The notes under the pieces are model-generated. The model searched no databases and was not told the origin of the DNA. It saw nothing but the letters and a program-made list of their open reading frames with translations. Of a stretch of DNA of 64,000 nucleotides, positions 1 to 8,942 are shown in pieces. Position numbers and translations under genes: made by a program. Every line of letters begins with the position of its first letter. Position 1 is the stretch's first letter. Source of the stretch: CAVXEH01 sp963805305 (GTDB taxonomy: Bacteria; Chloroflexota; Limnocylindria; QHBO01). The stretch lies in the NCBI GenBank assembly GCA_963805305.1, contig CAWDTM010000002.1, positions 434,001 through 498,000 of the forward strand. The letters run 5' to 3'.

Positions 1-256
1 GGTTGCGCGCTCCGCAGCGGCCGGGATTGCCGCCGCGCTGCTCATGCTGGGCGCCCTCCAGCTCACCGAGCTATGGATCGGGGGGGTGCTGAGCAACGCC
101 CTGGGGCGCCTGCTGGCCCTGCTCGTCCTGGCCGCGCTGGGCGGCGTGATCTTCCTCGTGGTGGCGGGCTCGCTGCGCTCGCCGGAGATCGGCGAGCTCC
201 GCCGCCTGGTCCGTGGCCGGTTCGGACGGCGCTCCGGCGGTGAGGTGGCCCCGTGA
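1..256 (+). CDS. murJ: Lipid II flippase MurJ, C-terminal fragment
   Basis: Only the last 84 codons are present; the gene enters from the left edge in the frame starting at base 2. The visible part is a hydrophobic double segment (about residues 5-30 and 35-55 of the fragment) followed by a short basic tail rich in Arg and Gly. This is how MurJ/MviN proteins end after their last transmembrane helix. The MurJ call rests on this topology and on the adjoining murE, whose GTG start overlaps the stop by 4 bases. MurJ flips lipid II across the membrane for peptidoglycan synthesis. Another polytopic membrane protein cannot be excluded from so short a piece. Confidence 0.55.
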   Translation, partial: VARSAAAGIAAALLMLGALQLTELWIGGVLSNALGRLLALLVLAALGGVIFLVVAGSLRSPEIGELRRLVRGRFGRRSGGEVAP

Positions 257-1785
257 GCCCCTCGCAGCCCACGGGGGCGGTGGTCGGGCCGGCCGGCGGC
301 AGCCTGGGCCTGGGCGCCCTTGCCGACCGGATTGCGCCGGAGCGGATCGACGGGCTGCCCGTCGGCGAGATTGTTGGGCTCGCGTACGACTCGCGCCTGG
401 TCGAGCCGGACTACCTCTTCTTCGCGGTCCCAGGCGGGCACACCGACGGGCACCTGCACGTCGCGGACGCCGCCCGCCGCGGCGCCCGGGCGGCCGTGGT
501 GGAACGACTCGTCGACGCGGTGGGCATCCCTCAGCTTCTGGTGGGCAACTCGCGGCATGCTCTCGCCGATGCGGCTGACCTGTGGTTCGGCGAGCCCAGC
601 CGCCGGTTGGCCAGCGTGGGCGTGACGGGCACGAACGGGAAAACGACCGTCACCTCTCTGTGCGCGCAGGTGCTGCGCGCGGCGGGCGGGCGACCCGGGT
701 TGCTGGGCACGGTCAACGTCCAGGTTGGAGACGAGCTCAGCGACAACCTCTCGCGCGCCACGACGCCCGAAGCGCTCGAGCTGCAGGAGCTCCTCGCGCG
801 CATGGTGGCGGCGGGCAATGACAGTGTCGTGATCGAGACCTCGTCCCACGGCCTGGCACTGGGACGCGTGCGCAACTGTCGATACCGGGCGGGCGTGGTC
901 ACCAACCTGACCCATGAGCACCTGGAGTTCCACGGCTCGTTCGAGGCGTACCGCGACGCGAAAGCACTCCTCGTCCGCGAGGCGCCCCTGGCGGTGCTGA
1001 ACCGCGACGACGCCAGCTGGACGGTGTTCAGAGACGCGGCGCGCGACCGCGTGGTGACCTACGGCCGCGACCCACGCGCCGACGTGCGCGCCAAGAGCGT
1101 GGAGATGCGGGCCAACGGCAGCCGCGTCGCGGTTGAGGCACCCGGGTGGCGCGGGATGCTGAGCGTGCCATTTCCCGGCGCGTTCAACGTCGAGAATGGA
1201 CTGGCGGCGCTCGCGTTTGCCATCGGCTGGGGTGTGGCGCCCGAGGTGGCTGCGGCCGCGATCGACCAGGCACACGGCGTCTCGGGGCGGATGCAGCGCG
1301 TGGATGCCGGGCAGCCGTTCTCGGTGATCGTTGACTATGCGCACTCGCCCGATGCGCTCGACAAGGTCCTGCGCATCCTGCGTCCCATCACGGCGGGGCG
1401 CCTCATCGTGGTCTTCGGATCGGCCGGTGAGCGGGACCTCCTCAAGCGACCGGCCATGGGTCGCATCGCGGCGGAGCTCGCCGACGCCGTGGTGGTGACC
1501 GACGAGGACCCGCGAGGCGAAGACCCGGACGAGGTGAACCGGCAGATCGCCGAAGGCGCCCGCGGCGCCGGCGCGCGGGAGGGCGCCGACCTGTGGGTCA
1601 TCAACGACCGGCGCGCGGCCATCGCGCATGCCATCGGCCTGGCGGTGGCGGGGGACACGATCCTGCTGGCCGGCAAGGGGCACGAGCACAACATGTTCAT
1701 GGCTACCGGATCGGTGTGGTGGGACGAGGCCGAGGTGGCGCGCCAGGAGCTGGAGGCCGCCGGCTTTGGCGGGCACGCACGATGA
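253..1785 (+). CDS. murE: UDP-N-acetylmuramoyl-tripeptide synthetase MurE
   Basis: 510 residues, the normal length for MurE. It adds the third (diamino) residue to UDP-MurNAc-L-Ala-D-Glu in the cytoplasm. The Mur ligase P-loop GTNGKT is at residues 126-131. The central ligase domain has the DNLSRATTPE and ETSSHGLALGR blocks, and the C-terminal domain has the substrate motif DEDPRGEDP at 417-425. Meso-diaminopimelate enzymes usually read DNPR here. The Asn is Asp in this protein, which is seen in enzymes that add lysine or ornithine, so the third residue may not be meso-DAP (inference). GTG start overlaps the murJ stop (GTGA); the stop overlaps the FemAB start (ATGA), so the three are translationally coupled. 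Confidence 0.93.
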   Translation: MSPSQPTGAVVGPAGGSLGLGALADRIAPERIDGLPVGEIVGLAYDSRLVEPDYLFFAVPGGHTDGHLHVADAARRGARAAVVERLVDAVGIPQLLVGNSRHALADAADLWFGEPSRRLASVGVTGTNGKTTVTSLCAQVLRAAGGRPGLLGTVNVQVGDELSDNLSRATTPEALELQELLARMVAAGNDSVVIETSSHGLALGRVRNCRYRAGVVTNLTHEHLEFHGSFEAYRDAKALLVREAPLAVLNRDDASWTVFRDAARDRVVTYGRDPRADVRAKSVEMRANGSRVAVEAPGWRGMLSVPFPGAFNVENGLAALAFAIGWGVAPEVAAAAIDQAHGVSGRMQRVDAGQPFSVIVDYAHSPDALDKVLRILRPITAGRLIVVFGSAGERDLLKRPAMGRIAAELADAVVVTDEDPRGEDPDEVNRQIAEGARGAGAREGADLWVINDRRAAIAHAIGLAVAGDTILLAGKGHEHNMFMATGSVWWDEAEVARQELEAAGFGGHAR

Positions 1786-3905
1786 CCCTTGACGCCTGGC
1801 TCGAACCCGATGCCGACCGCTGGGACGCTTTTGTTGCGGACGCCCCGTATCGCTCCTTCTCGCAGCTGTGGGCCTGGGGAGAGCTGCGTCGCGACGCCGG
1901 CTGGGAGCCCTTCCGCCTGGCGCTCGGCCGACGGGGGGCTGGCGAGATCCGGGCCGGGGTGCAGCTGCTCGTGCGACGCGTTCCCGGAATCGGCATCGGG
2001 CTGGGCTACGCGCCGCGCGGGCCGGTCGGCGACCTCGATGAGGAGACCACCTGGTACGAGCTGGTGGCCGCCATGCGGCGGCTCGCGGAGCACGAGCGGG
2101 TCGCGACCCTGCGGATCGAGCCGGAAACGCCGCTCGACTCGCCGGTGGGCACGCGGCTGACTCCCGATATCTGGCGGCCCGCTCCTGCCGTGCAGCCCGC
2201 GCTGACGCGCGTCATCGACCTGTCGCGTCCCGAGGACCAGCTGCGCAGCGATCTGCGCCGCAAGCACCGCCAGTACGTGGGCAAGGCAGAACGGGCCGGG
2301 ATCGTTGTCGAGCACCTGGACGCGAGCGCCTCCCCGGAGGCGGTGGCCCGCGCCCTGGGTGACTTCCACGCGATCCTGTCGCGCACGGGCGATCGAGCGG
2401 GATTCAACACCCGTCCCCTCGACTACTACGCGCATGTCTGGCAGGCCCTGGCTGGTGGCAACCGGGCTAGGCTCTTCTTCGCCATCCGGGACGACGCCCG
2501 CGTGGCGACGCTCTTTCACATTGCCTGCGGCGACCGGGTCGCTGAGCTGTACGGCGGCTCGACGCCCGAGGGGACTCGGGACCGCGCCAACTACCTGGTC
2601 AAGTGGGCGGCGATCCTCGCCCTCAAGGGCGAGGGCTTCAGCCGGTACGACCTGTGGGGCCAGCCCACCGGCGGCATCGCCCAGTTCAAGGAGGGGTTCG
2701 GTGGCGATCTCGTGGCCCTGGTCGGCGCCCGGGACCTGCCCGTGTCGCGAGCCGGCGACCTCGCGGTCCGAGCCGCCCTCGCGGCGCGAGACGGGGCCAC
2801 GGCATTCCGAGACGGTCGTCGTCGCGCGCGGTCCCGGCGGCACGCGCTCCCGGACGGGTTTCGGGAGGCGTCCGAGGCCGATGCCCCCGCGTGGCAGGCA
2901 CTCGTCGAGGCGGTGCCCTCGGGAGACGTCCTCCACGACTGGGCGTGGGCCGATGTCGCCGCCTTCGACGGTGAGCCGCAGCGACGATTCGTGCTCGAAG
3001 AGGAGGGTGCGGTCGTGGCCGTCTGCGCGGCGCAGGCGCGGCGCACGAGCTTGGGCCGTCCCTTCTGGTACGTGCCCCATGGTCCGGTGCTCGACTACGA
3101 CCACCCCGGCGCTGCGGATCGGCTTGGTCTGCTGGTCCGTGGCCTGCACGCGGCGGCGGCCAGGGAGGGGGCCATCGCGGTTCGCATCGAGCCCCGGGTG
3201 GAACGCGACAGCGCGGCGGCGGCGCTGCTCGATGCGTGCGGGCTCCGCAGGGTGGACGCCACCCTGCAGACGCCCGATACCCGGCTCGTCCCGCTGCTGT
3301 CCGACGACGACGCCCTTCTCGCCACCTTCGACAAGGACACGCGCTACGCCATCCGCCGCTCCGCGCGCGAAGGCGTGGAGACCAGCGTCTGCGGTGATCC
3401 GGAGGACGACGAGGCGCTCCGCGACCTGCATGGCATCGTGACCGAGACGCTGGAACGGGCGCAGTATCGCCTGCCGAGCGTGGACCGCTACCGGGTCGCC
3501 TGGCGGGGCCTCGCCGGCTCGGGCCGCGCGCGGATCATCCGTGCCCGGCACCACGGGGCGCTGGAGTCAGCGTCATTGCTCGTGGTGGAGGGTGATCGCT
3601 CGATCTATCTGTACTCAGGCTCGATCCGCGAGAAGAAGGGCGAGACGAGGCGATTCGCTTCCTACGCGGCGCAGTGGCGCATGATGCAGACGGCCCGCGA
3701 GATGGGTGCCCGCGTCCACGACCTGTGGGGCGTGGCGCCCGGCGACGCCGGTCCGGATCATCCGTGGTACGGGTACAGCCTGTTCAAGAAGGGCTTCGAC
3801 GGTCGGTTCGTCTCGTGGGCGGGCTCGTGGGACCTCGTCGTCGACCCGGCCCTCTATCGGCTCCGGCGCAGCGTCTCCCATCTGCGCGGGCTGATCCGCC
3901 GCTGA
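1782..3905 (+). CDS. Tandem-domain FemAB/FemX-type peptidyltransferase
   Basis: 707 residues from the ATG that overlaps the murE stop. It holds two complete FemAB-like (double GNAT fold) units in one chain, about residues 1-350 and 360-700. Each begins with a short Trp-rich block (QLWAWGELRRDAGW; DWAWADVAAFD) and ends with the typical pair of motifs: RYDLWGQ and FKEGFGG in the first half, VHDLWGV and FKKGFDG in the second. A basic Arg-rich linker joins them. Family members move amino acids from aminoacyl-tRNA to the third-residue side chain of lipid II to start interpeptide bridges. The coupling to murE supports that role. Normal FemX proteins are about 330-420 residues, so this is a fused duplication. 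Confidence 0.88.
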   Translation: MTLDAWLEPDADRWDAFVADAPYRSFSQLWAWGELRRDAGWEPFRLALGRRGAGEIRAGVQLLVRRVPGIGIGLGYAPRGPVGDLDEETTWYELVAAMRRLAEHERVATLRIEPETPLDSPVGTRLTPDIWRPAPAVQPALTRVIDLSRPEDQLRSDLRRKHRQYVGKAERAGIVVEHLDASASPEAVARALGDFHAILSRTGDRAGFNTRPLDYYAHVWQALAGGNRARLFFAIRDDARVATLFHIACGDRVAELYGGSTPEGTRDRANYLVKWAAILALKGEGFSRYDLWGQPTGGIAQFKEGFGGDLVALVGARDLPVSRAGDLAVRAALAARDGATAFRDGRRRARSRRHALPDGFREASEADAPAWQALVEAVPSGDVLHDWAWADVAAFDGEPQRRFVLEEEGAVVAVCAAQARRTSLGRPFWYVPHGPVLDYDHPGAADRLGLLVRGLHAAAAREGAIAVRIEPRVERDSAAAALLDACGLRRVDATLQTPDTRLVPLLSDDDALLATFDKDTRYAIRRSAREGVETSVCGDPEDDEALRDLHGIVTETLERAQYRLPSVDRYRVAWRGLAGSGRARIIRARHHGALESASLLVVEGDRSIYLYSGSIREKKGETRRFASYAAQWRMMQTAREMGARVHDLWGVAPGDAGPDHPWYGYSLFKKGFDGRFVSWAGSWDLVVDPALYRLRRSVSHLRGLIRR

Positions 3906-3966
3906 CGGCCCCGCGAGCGGGACGCCGCGGCAGGGCGCGGGCGGGGGAGCCGAGGGTCCTCCGTGC

Positions 3967-3972
3967 TACCAT
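3967..3972 (+). promoter_or_regulatory. -10 box (TACCAT) of rel, leaderless
   Basis: TACCAT ends 9 nt before the rel ATG at 3982. That spacing puts the expected transcription start at or next to the start codon. Confidence 0.6.
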
Positions 3973-3981
3973 CGGCCGTCC

Positions 3982-6195
3982 ATGGACCTCGCACGCCTGC
4001 GTGCGGCGCCCGCGGCCGTGGTCCACCGCCTGGCGCGTGCCTCGGAGAGCGGGCCCCCAACGCACATCATCGACGATGTGGTCGCAGAGGCGCGACTGCA
4101 CAGGCCGAGCATCAACGTCGGCCTGATCGAACGCGCCCATGACGTGGCGGTCACCGCCCACGAGGGACAGTTCCGCGCCTCCGGCGATCCGTATGTGTCC
4201 CATCCCATCGAGGTCGCCCATTACCTGGCCGGCCTGCAGATGGACGCGGAGACCCTCGCCGCCGCGCTGCTCCACGACGTCCCAGAGGACACCGACATGA
4301 CGCTTCTCGACATCGAGAAGCGGTTCGGGCGGGAGGTCACCCGCCTGGTGGACGGGGTGACCAAGCTGTCCAAGTTCGGGTCCGCGCGCTCCATGGAGGA
4401 GCAGCAGGCGGAGAACATCCGGAAGATGTTCATGGCCATGGCCGAGGACGTGCGGGTCGTGGTCATCAAACTCGCCGACCGCCTCCACAACATGCGGACG
4501 CTGCAGTTCCTGCCCGAGGACAAGCAGCTCCGCATCGCGCGCCAGACCATGGAGATCTACGCCCCCCTGGCCCATCGCCTGGGGATGTGGCAGATCAAGT
4601 GGGAGCTCGAGGACCTCAGCTTCAAGTACACGGAGCCGGAGGTCTACCGCAAGCTCGCGGACCTGCTCACCGACCGCCGCCGGGCGCGCGAGTCGTTCAT
4701 CAACAAGAGCATCGGCATCCTGCGCAAGGAGCTGGGCAAGGTGGGGATCGAGGCGGAGATCTCCGGGAGGCCCAAGCACCTGTACAGCATCTACAAGAAG
4801 ATGGAGCGCAAGGGAGCCGAGTTCAGCGAGATCTACGACCTGCACGCCATCCGGCTGCTGGTCCACGACGTGAAGGACTGCTACGCGGCGCTGGGGGTGG
4901 TCCACTCGATGTGGCGACCGATTCCCGGCCAGTTCGACGACTACATCGCGGTCCCCAAGGCGAACATGTACCAGAGCCTGCACACCGCGGTCATCGGTCC
5001 GGATGCCAAGCCGCTCGAGGTTCAGATCCGCACCTATCACATGCACGAGGTCGCGGAGGCCGGGATCGCCGCGCACTGGCGCTACAAGGAGGGCTCGCGA
5101 GGCGACCGTCGCTACGACGAGAAGCTGGCCTGGGTCCGGCAGCTCATCGAGTGGCAGCGCGAGGTCTCGGACGCGACCGAGTTCGTCGAGGGGCTCAAGC
5201 TCGACCTGTTCCAGGACCAGGTCTTCGTCTTCACCCCCAAGGGCGACGTCAAGGACCTCCCGGCCGGAGCGGGGCCGCTCGACTTCGCGTACCGGATCCA
5301 TACCGATGTCGGCCACCGGACGATCGGGGCCAAGGTCAACAACCGACTCGTGCCGCTCGACTACAAGCTGCGCAACGGCGACATCGTCGAGATCATCACG
5401 ACCAAGGCGGCGCACGGGCCGTCCCGGGACTGGCTGAACATCGTCCGCACCAACCAGGCGCGCGAGAAGATCCGCCAATGGTTCAAGCGCCAGCAGCGTG
5501 ACGAGAACATCACGCAGGGCAAGGAGATCCTCGACCGCGAGCTGCGGCGCCTGGCGCACGAGACGCTCGGCTCGGTCGACGGGGACAAGCTGACCGAGAT
5601 CGCCGGCCAGCTCCATTACCGCGAGCTCGACGACTTCTACGCCGCCATCGGCTACGGGGCCGTCTCGCCGGCCTCCGTCGTCAGCAAGCTCGAGGTCCAC
5701 GACGACGTGGCGATCGCCCTCCCGGAGGTCGCGCCACCTGCGGCCCCGTCCACGAGCGGCGTCAAGGTCAAGGGCGTGGGGGACCTGCTGGTCCGCTTCG
5801 CCAAGTGCTGCTCGCCCATCCCGGGCGACCCCATCGCGGGCTACGTGACTCGTGGCAAGGGGGTCACGATCCACCGGGCCACCTGCCCGTCGGTTCTCTC
5901 GGAGCGCGACATCGAGCGGCTGATCGACGTGGAGTGGGAGCAGGTGGGCCAGCAGACCTATCCCATCACGGTGCGGATCGAGGCGATGGACCGGCAGGGG
6001 CTCCTCAACGAGATCACGAACGTCGTCGCGGAGAACAAGGTGAACATCGTGGCCGCCAGCATCGGGGTCCATCCCGACGGGATGGCGACCATCACCGCCA
6101 CGCTCAAGGTGATCAGCCTCCAGCAGCTCTCGCGCGTGCTGTCCCGGATCGAGCGGGTGAAGGACGTGACGAGCGTCACCCGCGAGGTGAGCTGA
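3982..6195 (+). CDS. rel: Bifunctional (p)ppGpp synthetase/hydrolase Rel
   Basis: 737 residues, full length for a long RelA/SpoT homolog. It makes and degrades the stringent-response alarmone in the cytoplasm at the ribosome. The order is an HD hydrolase domain (HP near residue 74, HDVPEDTD near 96, LADRLHNM near 166), a synthetase domain (GRPKHLYSIYKKM near 270, then DLHAIR and PKANMYQSLHT), a TGS domain from about 405 (VFVFTPKGDVKDLPAGAG), a cysteine-bearing region (FAKCCSPIPGD), and a C-terminal ACT domain (MDRQGLLNEITNVVAENKV). The hydrolase HD/ED residues are intact, so both activities are expected. Start ATG 3982 is fixed by the -10 box just upstream. It stands alone, downstream of the FemAB gene by 76 bases. 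Confidence 0.95.
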   Translation: MDLARLRAAPAAVVHRLARASESGPPTHIIDDVVAEARLHRPSINVGLIERAHDVAVTAHEGQFRASGDPYVSHPIEVAHYLAGLQMDAETLAAALLHDVPEDTDMTLLDIEKRFGREVTRLVDGVTKLSKFGSARSMEEQQAENIRKMFMAMAEDVRVVVIKLADRLHNMRTLQFLPEDKQLRIARQTMEIYAPLAHRLGMWQIKWELEDLSFKYTEPEVYRKLADLLTDRRRARESFINKSIGILRKELGKVGIEAEISGRPKHLYSIYKKMERKGAEFSEIYDLHAIRLLVHDVKDCYAALGVVHSMWRPIPGQFDDYIAVPKANMYQSLHTAVIGPDAKPLEVQIRTYHMHEVAEAGIAAHWRYKEGSRGDRRYDEKLAWVRQLIEWQREVSDATEFVEGLKLDLFQDQVFVFTPKGDVKDLPAGAGPLDFAYRIHTDVGHRTIGAKVNNRLVPLDYKLRNGDIVEIITTKAAHGPSRDWLNIVRTNQAREKIRQWFKRQQRDENITQGKEILDRELRRLAHETLGSVDGDKLTEIAGQLHYRELDDFYAAIGYGAVSPASVVSKLEVHDDVAIALPEVAPPAAPSTSGVKVKGVGDLLVRFAKCCSPIPGDPIAGYVTRGKGVTIHRATCPSVLSERDIERLIDVEWEQVGQQTYPITVRIEAMDRQGLLNEITNVVAENKVNIVAASIGVHPDGMATITATLKVISLQQLSRVLSRIERVKDVTSVTREVS

Positions 6196-6322
6196 CCGGC
6201 GCGTCGCGAGCCGACGGCCAGCGGTGCGTTCTTCGTTCCCTGCGCGGGATCCGGTCTTCCGGGCAGTTCGCGCCCATGCCGTCTGCGGCAGTGCACCGCC
6301 GGACCACTGGTTGCAGCCGCGT

Positions 6323-7555
6323 TCAAGTGGCGAGGCTGCGTCCCGTGGGCCGCGGCGCCAGCCATGACGCCCGCAGTATGGCGAGCCAGCCGATGGCTGA
6401 CAGCATGAGGACGATACCGATGCACCAGACTGCCGCCGATGAGGTGAGCGCACCCGCGACGGGTGGTGGCAGTGAAAAGGGCGTGATCAACAGCAGGGCG
6501 TACACGAGGGATATGGCAAATGCCGCGCTGAAGACGAGGTAGGCCGCGAGCGCCTTTCCCGACGTAACGGCGAGGGGCGCGAGGGTGGCCAATGCCGGGA
6601 AGAGATAGCGCTCGTGGGATCTGGTGGGCAGGAAGTACACGGCGAATACGATGAGCGTGCCAGATGCGAGCAGGGCAGCGAGGTCGGAGCGGCGCCACAG
6701 CGGAACGACCGCCGCGACGAGGCCCACCAACAGAAGCGCCAGACCCCACGGTGCATACCCCTGCTCGAACGTGTCAAACCCCAGCAGAAGGCCCCACGGG
6801 TTCATTGCATACAGCGATGCAAAGGGCCAAGCGTTCACGACGTCGCGAAGCTGCTGCCAGTACCGAAGTGGGTCGAGCATCAATGGTGCCGCGAGGAAGA
6901 TGTAGGTCGCGAGTGCGCCCACCACAGCTCGCAGCGGCGGTCCCCAGCGTGCGTCGCGCCGCCCACAGAGCCCTGCCACGAGCAGTACCGGAAGCAGTAC
7001 CAGACCAAACTGCGGCTTGAGCATACCGGCGACGGCACCGAGCACCCCGGCCAAACCGTGTCGCCGCGCCGCGGACGCGGCGAGGGCCCCCACGAACGCG
7101 AGTGTGCCGATGGTATCGACCTGCCCCCAAACCGGTCCCGCGAGCAGCGCGGCGGGGTTGAAGAGATAGAGCGCGGCCGCTCCGAACGCCGCTCGAGGCG
7201 AAGCGATCCGCTGTGCGATCAGGGCTATCAGCACCGCGAGGGCAAGGTCGAACGGGATCGACAGCCCCTTGATCAGCAGGTCGAGGGGCTGGTCACGGAA
7301 GATGGCACCGAGCGGCCACAAGATGTAGAGAAGGGCTGGGTAGACCGAAAGGATGCCGTCGTATACGTGGCCTGGCCCGACGTCGGCTATGCGGCTCGCC
7401 CAACCGGCCATGATGCCGGTATCGCCGTTATGGCCGGGTACCAGGACGGCCCCAGCGTGTACCAGTAATCCCGCCAGCAGCAGTGCGCCAAACCAGGCAA
7501 CGCGCAGAGCCAGCTCGGGCGCACCGATGCGCGGCTCATCTGCCTCCACCCCCAT
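6323..7555 (-). CDS. GT-C mannosyltransferase-like integral membrane protein (Gpi18/GT87 type)
   Basis: 410 residues on the minus strand with about ten hydrophobic segments. After a short N-terminal leader and a first membrane helix, the loop GHNGDTGIMAGWASRI carries the acidic residue expected of GT-C enzymes. Further on are YLFNPAALLAGPVWGQVD and FLPTRSHERYLFPALA, typical of Gpi18-like and GT87 polyprenyl-phosphate mannosyltransferases. It probably transfers a sugar from a polyprenyl-phosphate donor outside the membrane; donor and acceptor cannot be told. The start chosen (ATG at 7555) lies 6 nt after a CATACT -10 box. It is convergent with rel and divergent from hisS, with no partner glycan genes nearby. 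Confidence 0.75.
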   Translation of the reverse strand: MGVEADEPRIGAPELALRVAWFGALLLAGLLVHAGAVLVPGHNGDTGIMAGWASRIADVGPGHVYDGILSVYPALLYILWPLGAIFRDQPLDLLIKGLSIPFDLALAVLIALIAQRIASPRAAFGAAALYLFNPAALLAGPVWGQVDTIGTLAFVGALAASAARRHGLAGVLGAVAGMLKPQFGLVLLPVLLVAGLCGRRDARWGPPLRAVVGALATYIFLAAPLMLDPLRYWQQLRDVVNAWPFASLYAMNPWGLLLGFDTFEQGYAPWGLALLLVGLVAAVVPLWRRSDLAALLASGTLIVFAVYFLPTRSHERYLFPALATLAPLAVTSGKALAAYLVFSAAFAISLVYALLLITPFSLPPPVAGALTSSAAVWCIGIVLMLSAIGWLAILRASWLAPRPTGRSLAT

Positions 7556-7561
7556 TCGCCA

Positions 7562-7567
7562 AGTATG
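7562..7567 (-). promoter_or_regulatory. -10 box (CATACT) of the GT-C gene, leaderless
   Basis: Read on the minus strand, CATACT ends 6 nt before the ATG at 7555. It is back to back with the hisS promoter. Confidence 0.5.
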
Positions 7568-7606
7568 GCGCGCGGACGCAGTGCAAGATGCCGGTCCGCG
7601 CGTCGG

Positions 7607-7612
7607 TACACT
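7607..7612 (+). promoter_or_regulatory. -10 box (TACACT) of hisS, leaderless
   Basis: TACACT ends 6 nt before the hisS ATG at 7619. The same hexamer with the same spacing precedes der and the 59486 protease. Confidence 0.6.
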
Positions 7613-7618
7613 GCGCGC

Positions 7619-8884
7619 ATGGCTCGACCCATCACCGCTCCGCGCGGCACCCGTGACCTGCTGCCCGAGGAGGCGCGACGCTGGAGCGCTGCGGAGGCGC
7701 ACGCCGTTGCGCTCGCCGAACGGTATGGGTTCGAGCGGATCGACACGCCGCTCTTCGAGCGGGTCGAGCTCTTCGCGCGCGGCCTGGGCGAGTCGTCCGA
7801 CGCCGTCGAGAAGGAGATGTTCCGGGTCTCCGGGGCAAAGGGCAGCGACGAGGAGCGCGCGGAGTGGGCGCTGCGCCCGGAACCCACCGCCGGGATCGTG
7901 CGGGCCTATGTGGAGCACGGGATGCAGGTGCGGCCCGGCCCGCTGCGGCTCTGGATGCTGGGGCCTATGTTCCGCTACGACCGGCCGCAGGCCGGTCGCT
8001 ATCGCCAGTTCGTCCAGTGGGACGTCGAGGTGATCGGTGATCCGGGACCGATGGTCGACGCCGAGCTCGTGGAGCTCGCGCATCGGTACTTCGCCGCCGT
8101 GGGCCTGCGGGACGTCGTCGCGCACGTCAACTCGATCGGCGACACGACGTGCCGTCCACGCTTCCGTGAGGCGCTCATCGACTACCTCGGGCGTCACGAG
8201 TCTCGCCTGGGCGAGGACTCGCGCCGACGCCTGCGCGTGAACCCCCTGCGGGTGCTGGATGACAAGATGCTCGATCCGGAGATTGCCGCCGGCGCGCCGC
8301 GTTCGATCGACCACCTCTGCGACGACTGCCGGGAGCACTTCGCTCGGGTGACCGGGCTGCTGGACGGCATGGGCCTGCGCTACGTGCTCGACCACCGCCT
8401 GGTCCGCGGACTCGACTACTACACGCGCACCACGTTCGAATTCTTCATCGCCGGACGCGAGGGGCAGCAGCAGGCCCTCGGCGGGGGCGGGCGCTACGAC
8501 GGTCTGGTCGAGCACCTGGGAGGTCGCGACACGCCCGGCATCGGCTTCGGCCTCGGGATCGATCGCACGGTCCTCGCCGCCGAAGAGCAGGACCTGCCGG
8601 CACCCGCCGGTGCCCGGCTGGTCGCGGTGCTCAGCCCGCACGCCGACGACCAGGCGGTTCGGCTCCGGGTGGCGGCGGCCCTGCGCGACGCCGGCATCCC
8701 GGTCCGCACCGACGGATCCGCGCGCAAGCTGGGCCGGCAGCTCGAGACCGCGGCCAAGGTGGGTGCCCGCTGGGCGGTGATCGTGCAGGGTTCGGCCGCT
8801 GACCTGTTGGTGGTCCGTGACCTCGCCTCCGGTGAGCAGCGGGAGCTGGCGCTTTCCGAGGTGGCAGGGGCGGTTCGCGGCTGA
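7619..8884 (+). CDS. hisS: Histidine-tRNA ligase
   Basis: 421 residues, normal for bacterial HisRS. Class II motif 1 is represented by TAPRGTRDLLPEE at the N-terminus. The motif 2 region reads MFRYDRPQAGRYRQFVQWDVEVIG. The histidine-specific box is LVRGLDYYTRTTFEF near residue 262. Motif 3 is GGGGRYDGLVEHLGG followed by GIGFGLGIDR. A C-terminal anticodon-binding domain follows (about 335-421). It charges tRNA-His. ATG 7619 is chosen over an upstream in-frame start because the -10 box lies between them. aspS follows after 58 bases but has its own promoter. Confidence 0.95.
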   Translation: MARPITAPRGTRDLLPEEARRWSAAEAHAVALAERYGFERIDTPLFERVELFARGLGESSDAVEKEMFRVSGAKGSDEERAEWALRPEPTAGIVRAYVEHGMQVRPGPLRLWMLGPMFRYDRPQAGRYRQFVQWDVEVIGDPGPMVDAELVELAHRYFAAVGLRDVVAHVNSIGDTTCRPRFREALIDYLGRHESRLGEDSRRRLRVNPLRVLDDKMLDPEIAAGAPRSIDHLCDDCREHFARVTGLLDGMGLRYVLDHRLVRGLDYYTRTTFEFFIAGREGQQQALGGGGRYDGLVEHLGGRDTPGIGFGLGIDRTVLAAEEQDLPAPAGARLVAVLSPHADDQAVRLRVAAALRDAGIPVRTDGSARKLGRQLETAAKVGARWAVIVQGSAADLLVVRDLASGEQRELALSEVAGAVRG

Positions 8885-8928
8885 GCCGGTCGTCCGCCGC
8901 GGGCCTCACAGCCAGACCGGCGTTCCGC

Positions 8929-8934
8929 TACCAT
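8929..8934 (+). promoter_or_regulatory. -10 box (TACCAT) of aspS, leaderless
   Basis: TACCAT ends 8 nt before the aspS ATG at 8943. The run from GCTACCAT to ATG is nearly the same as in front of rel. Confidence 0.6.
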
Positions 8935-8942
8935 CGGCCTCC

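Noticed and set aside
1335..3554. 739-residue minus-strand frame
   Set aside because: Antisense shadow of murE and the FemAB gene; Arg/Gly/Pro-rich, no domain, caused by high GC at codon position 3.
3784..6453. 889-residue minus-strand frame
   Set aside because: Antisense shadow of rel, whose domains are complete on the plus strand.
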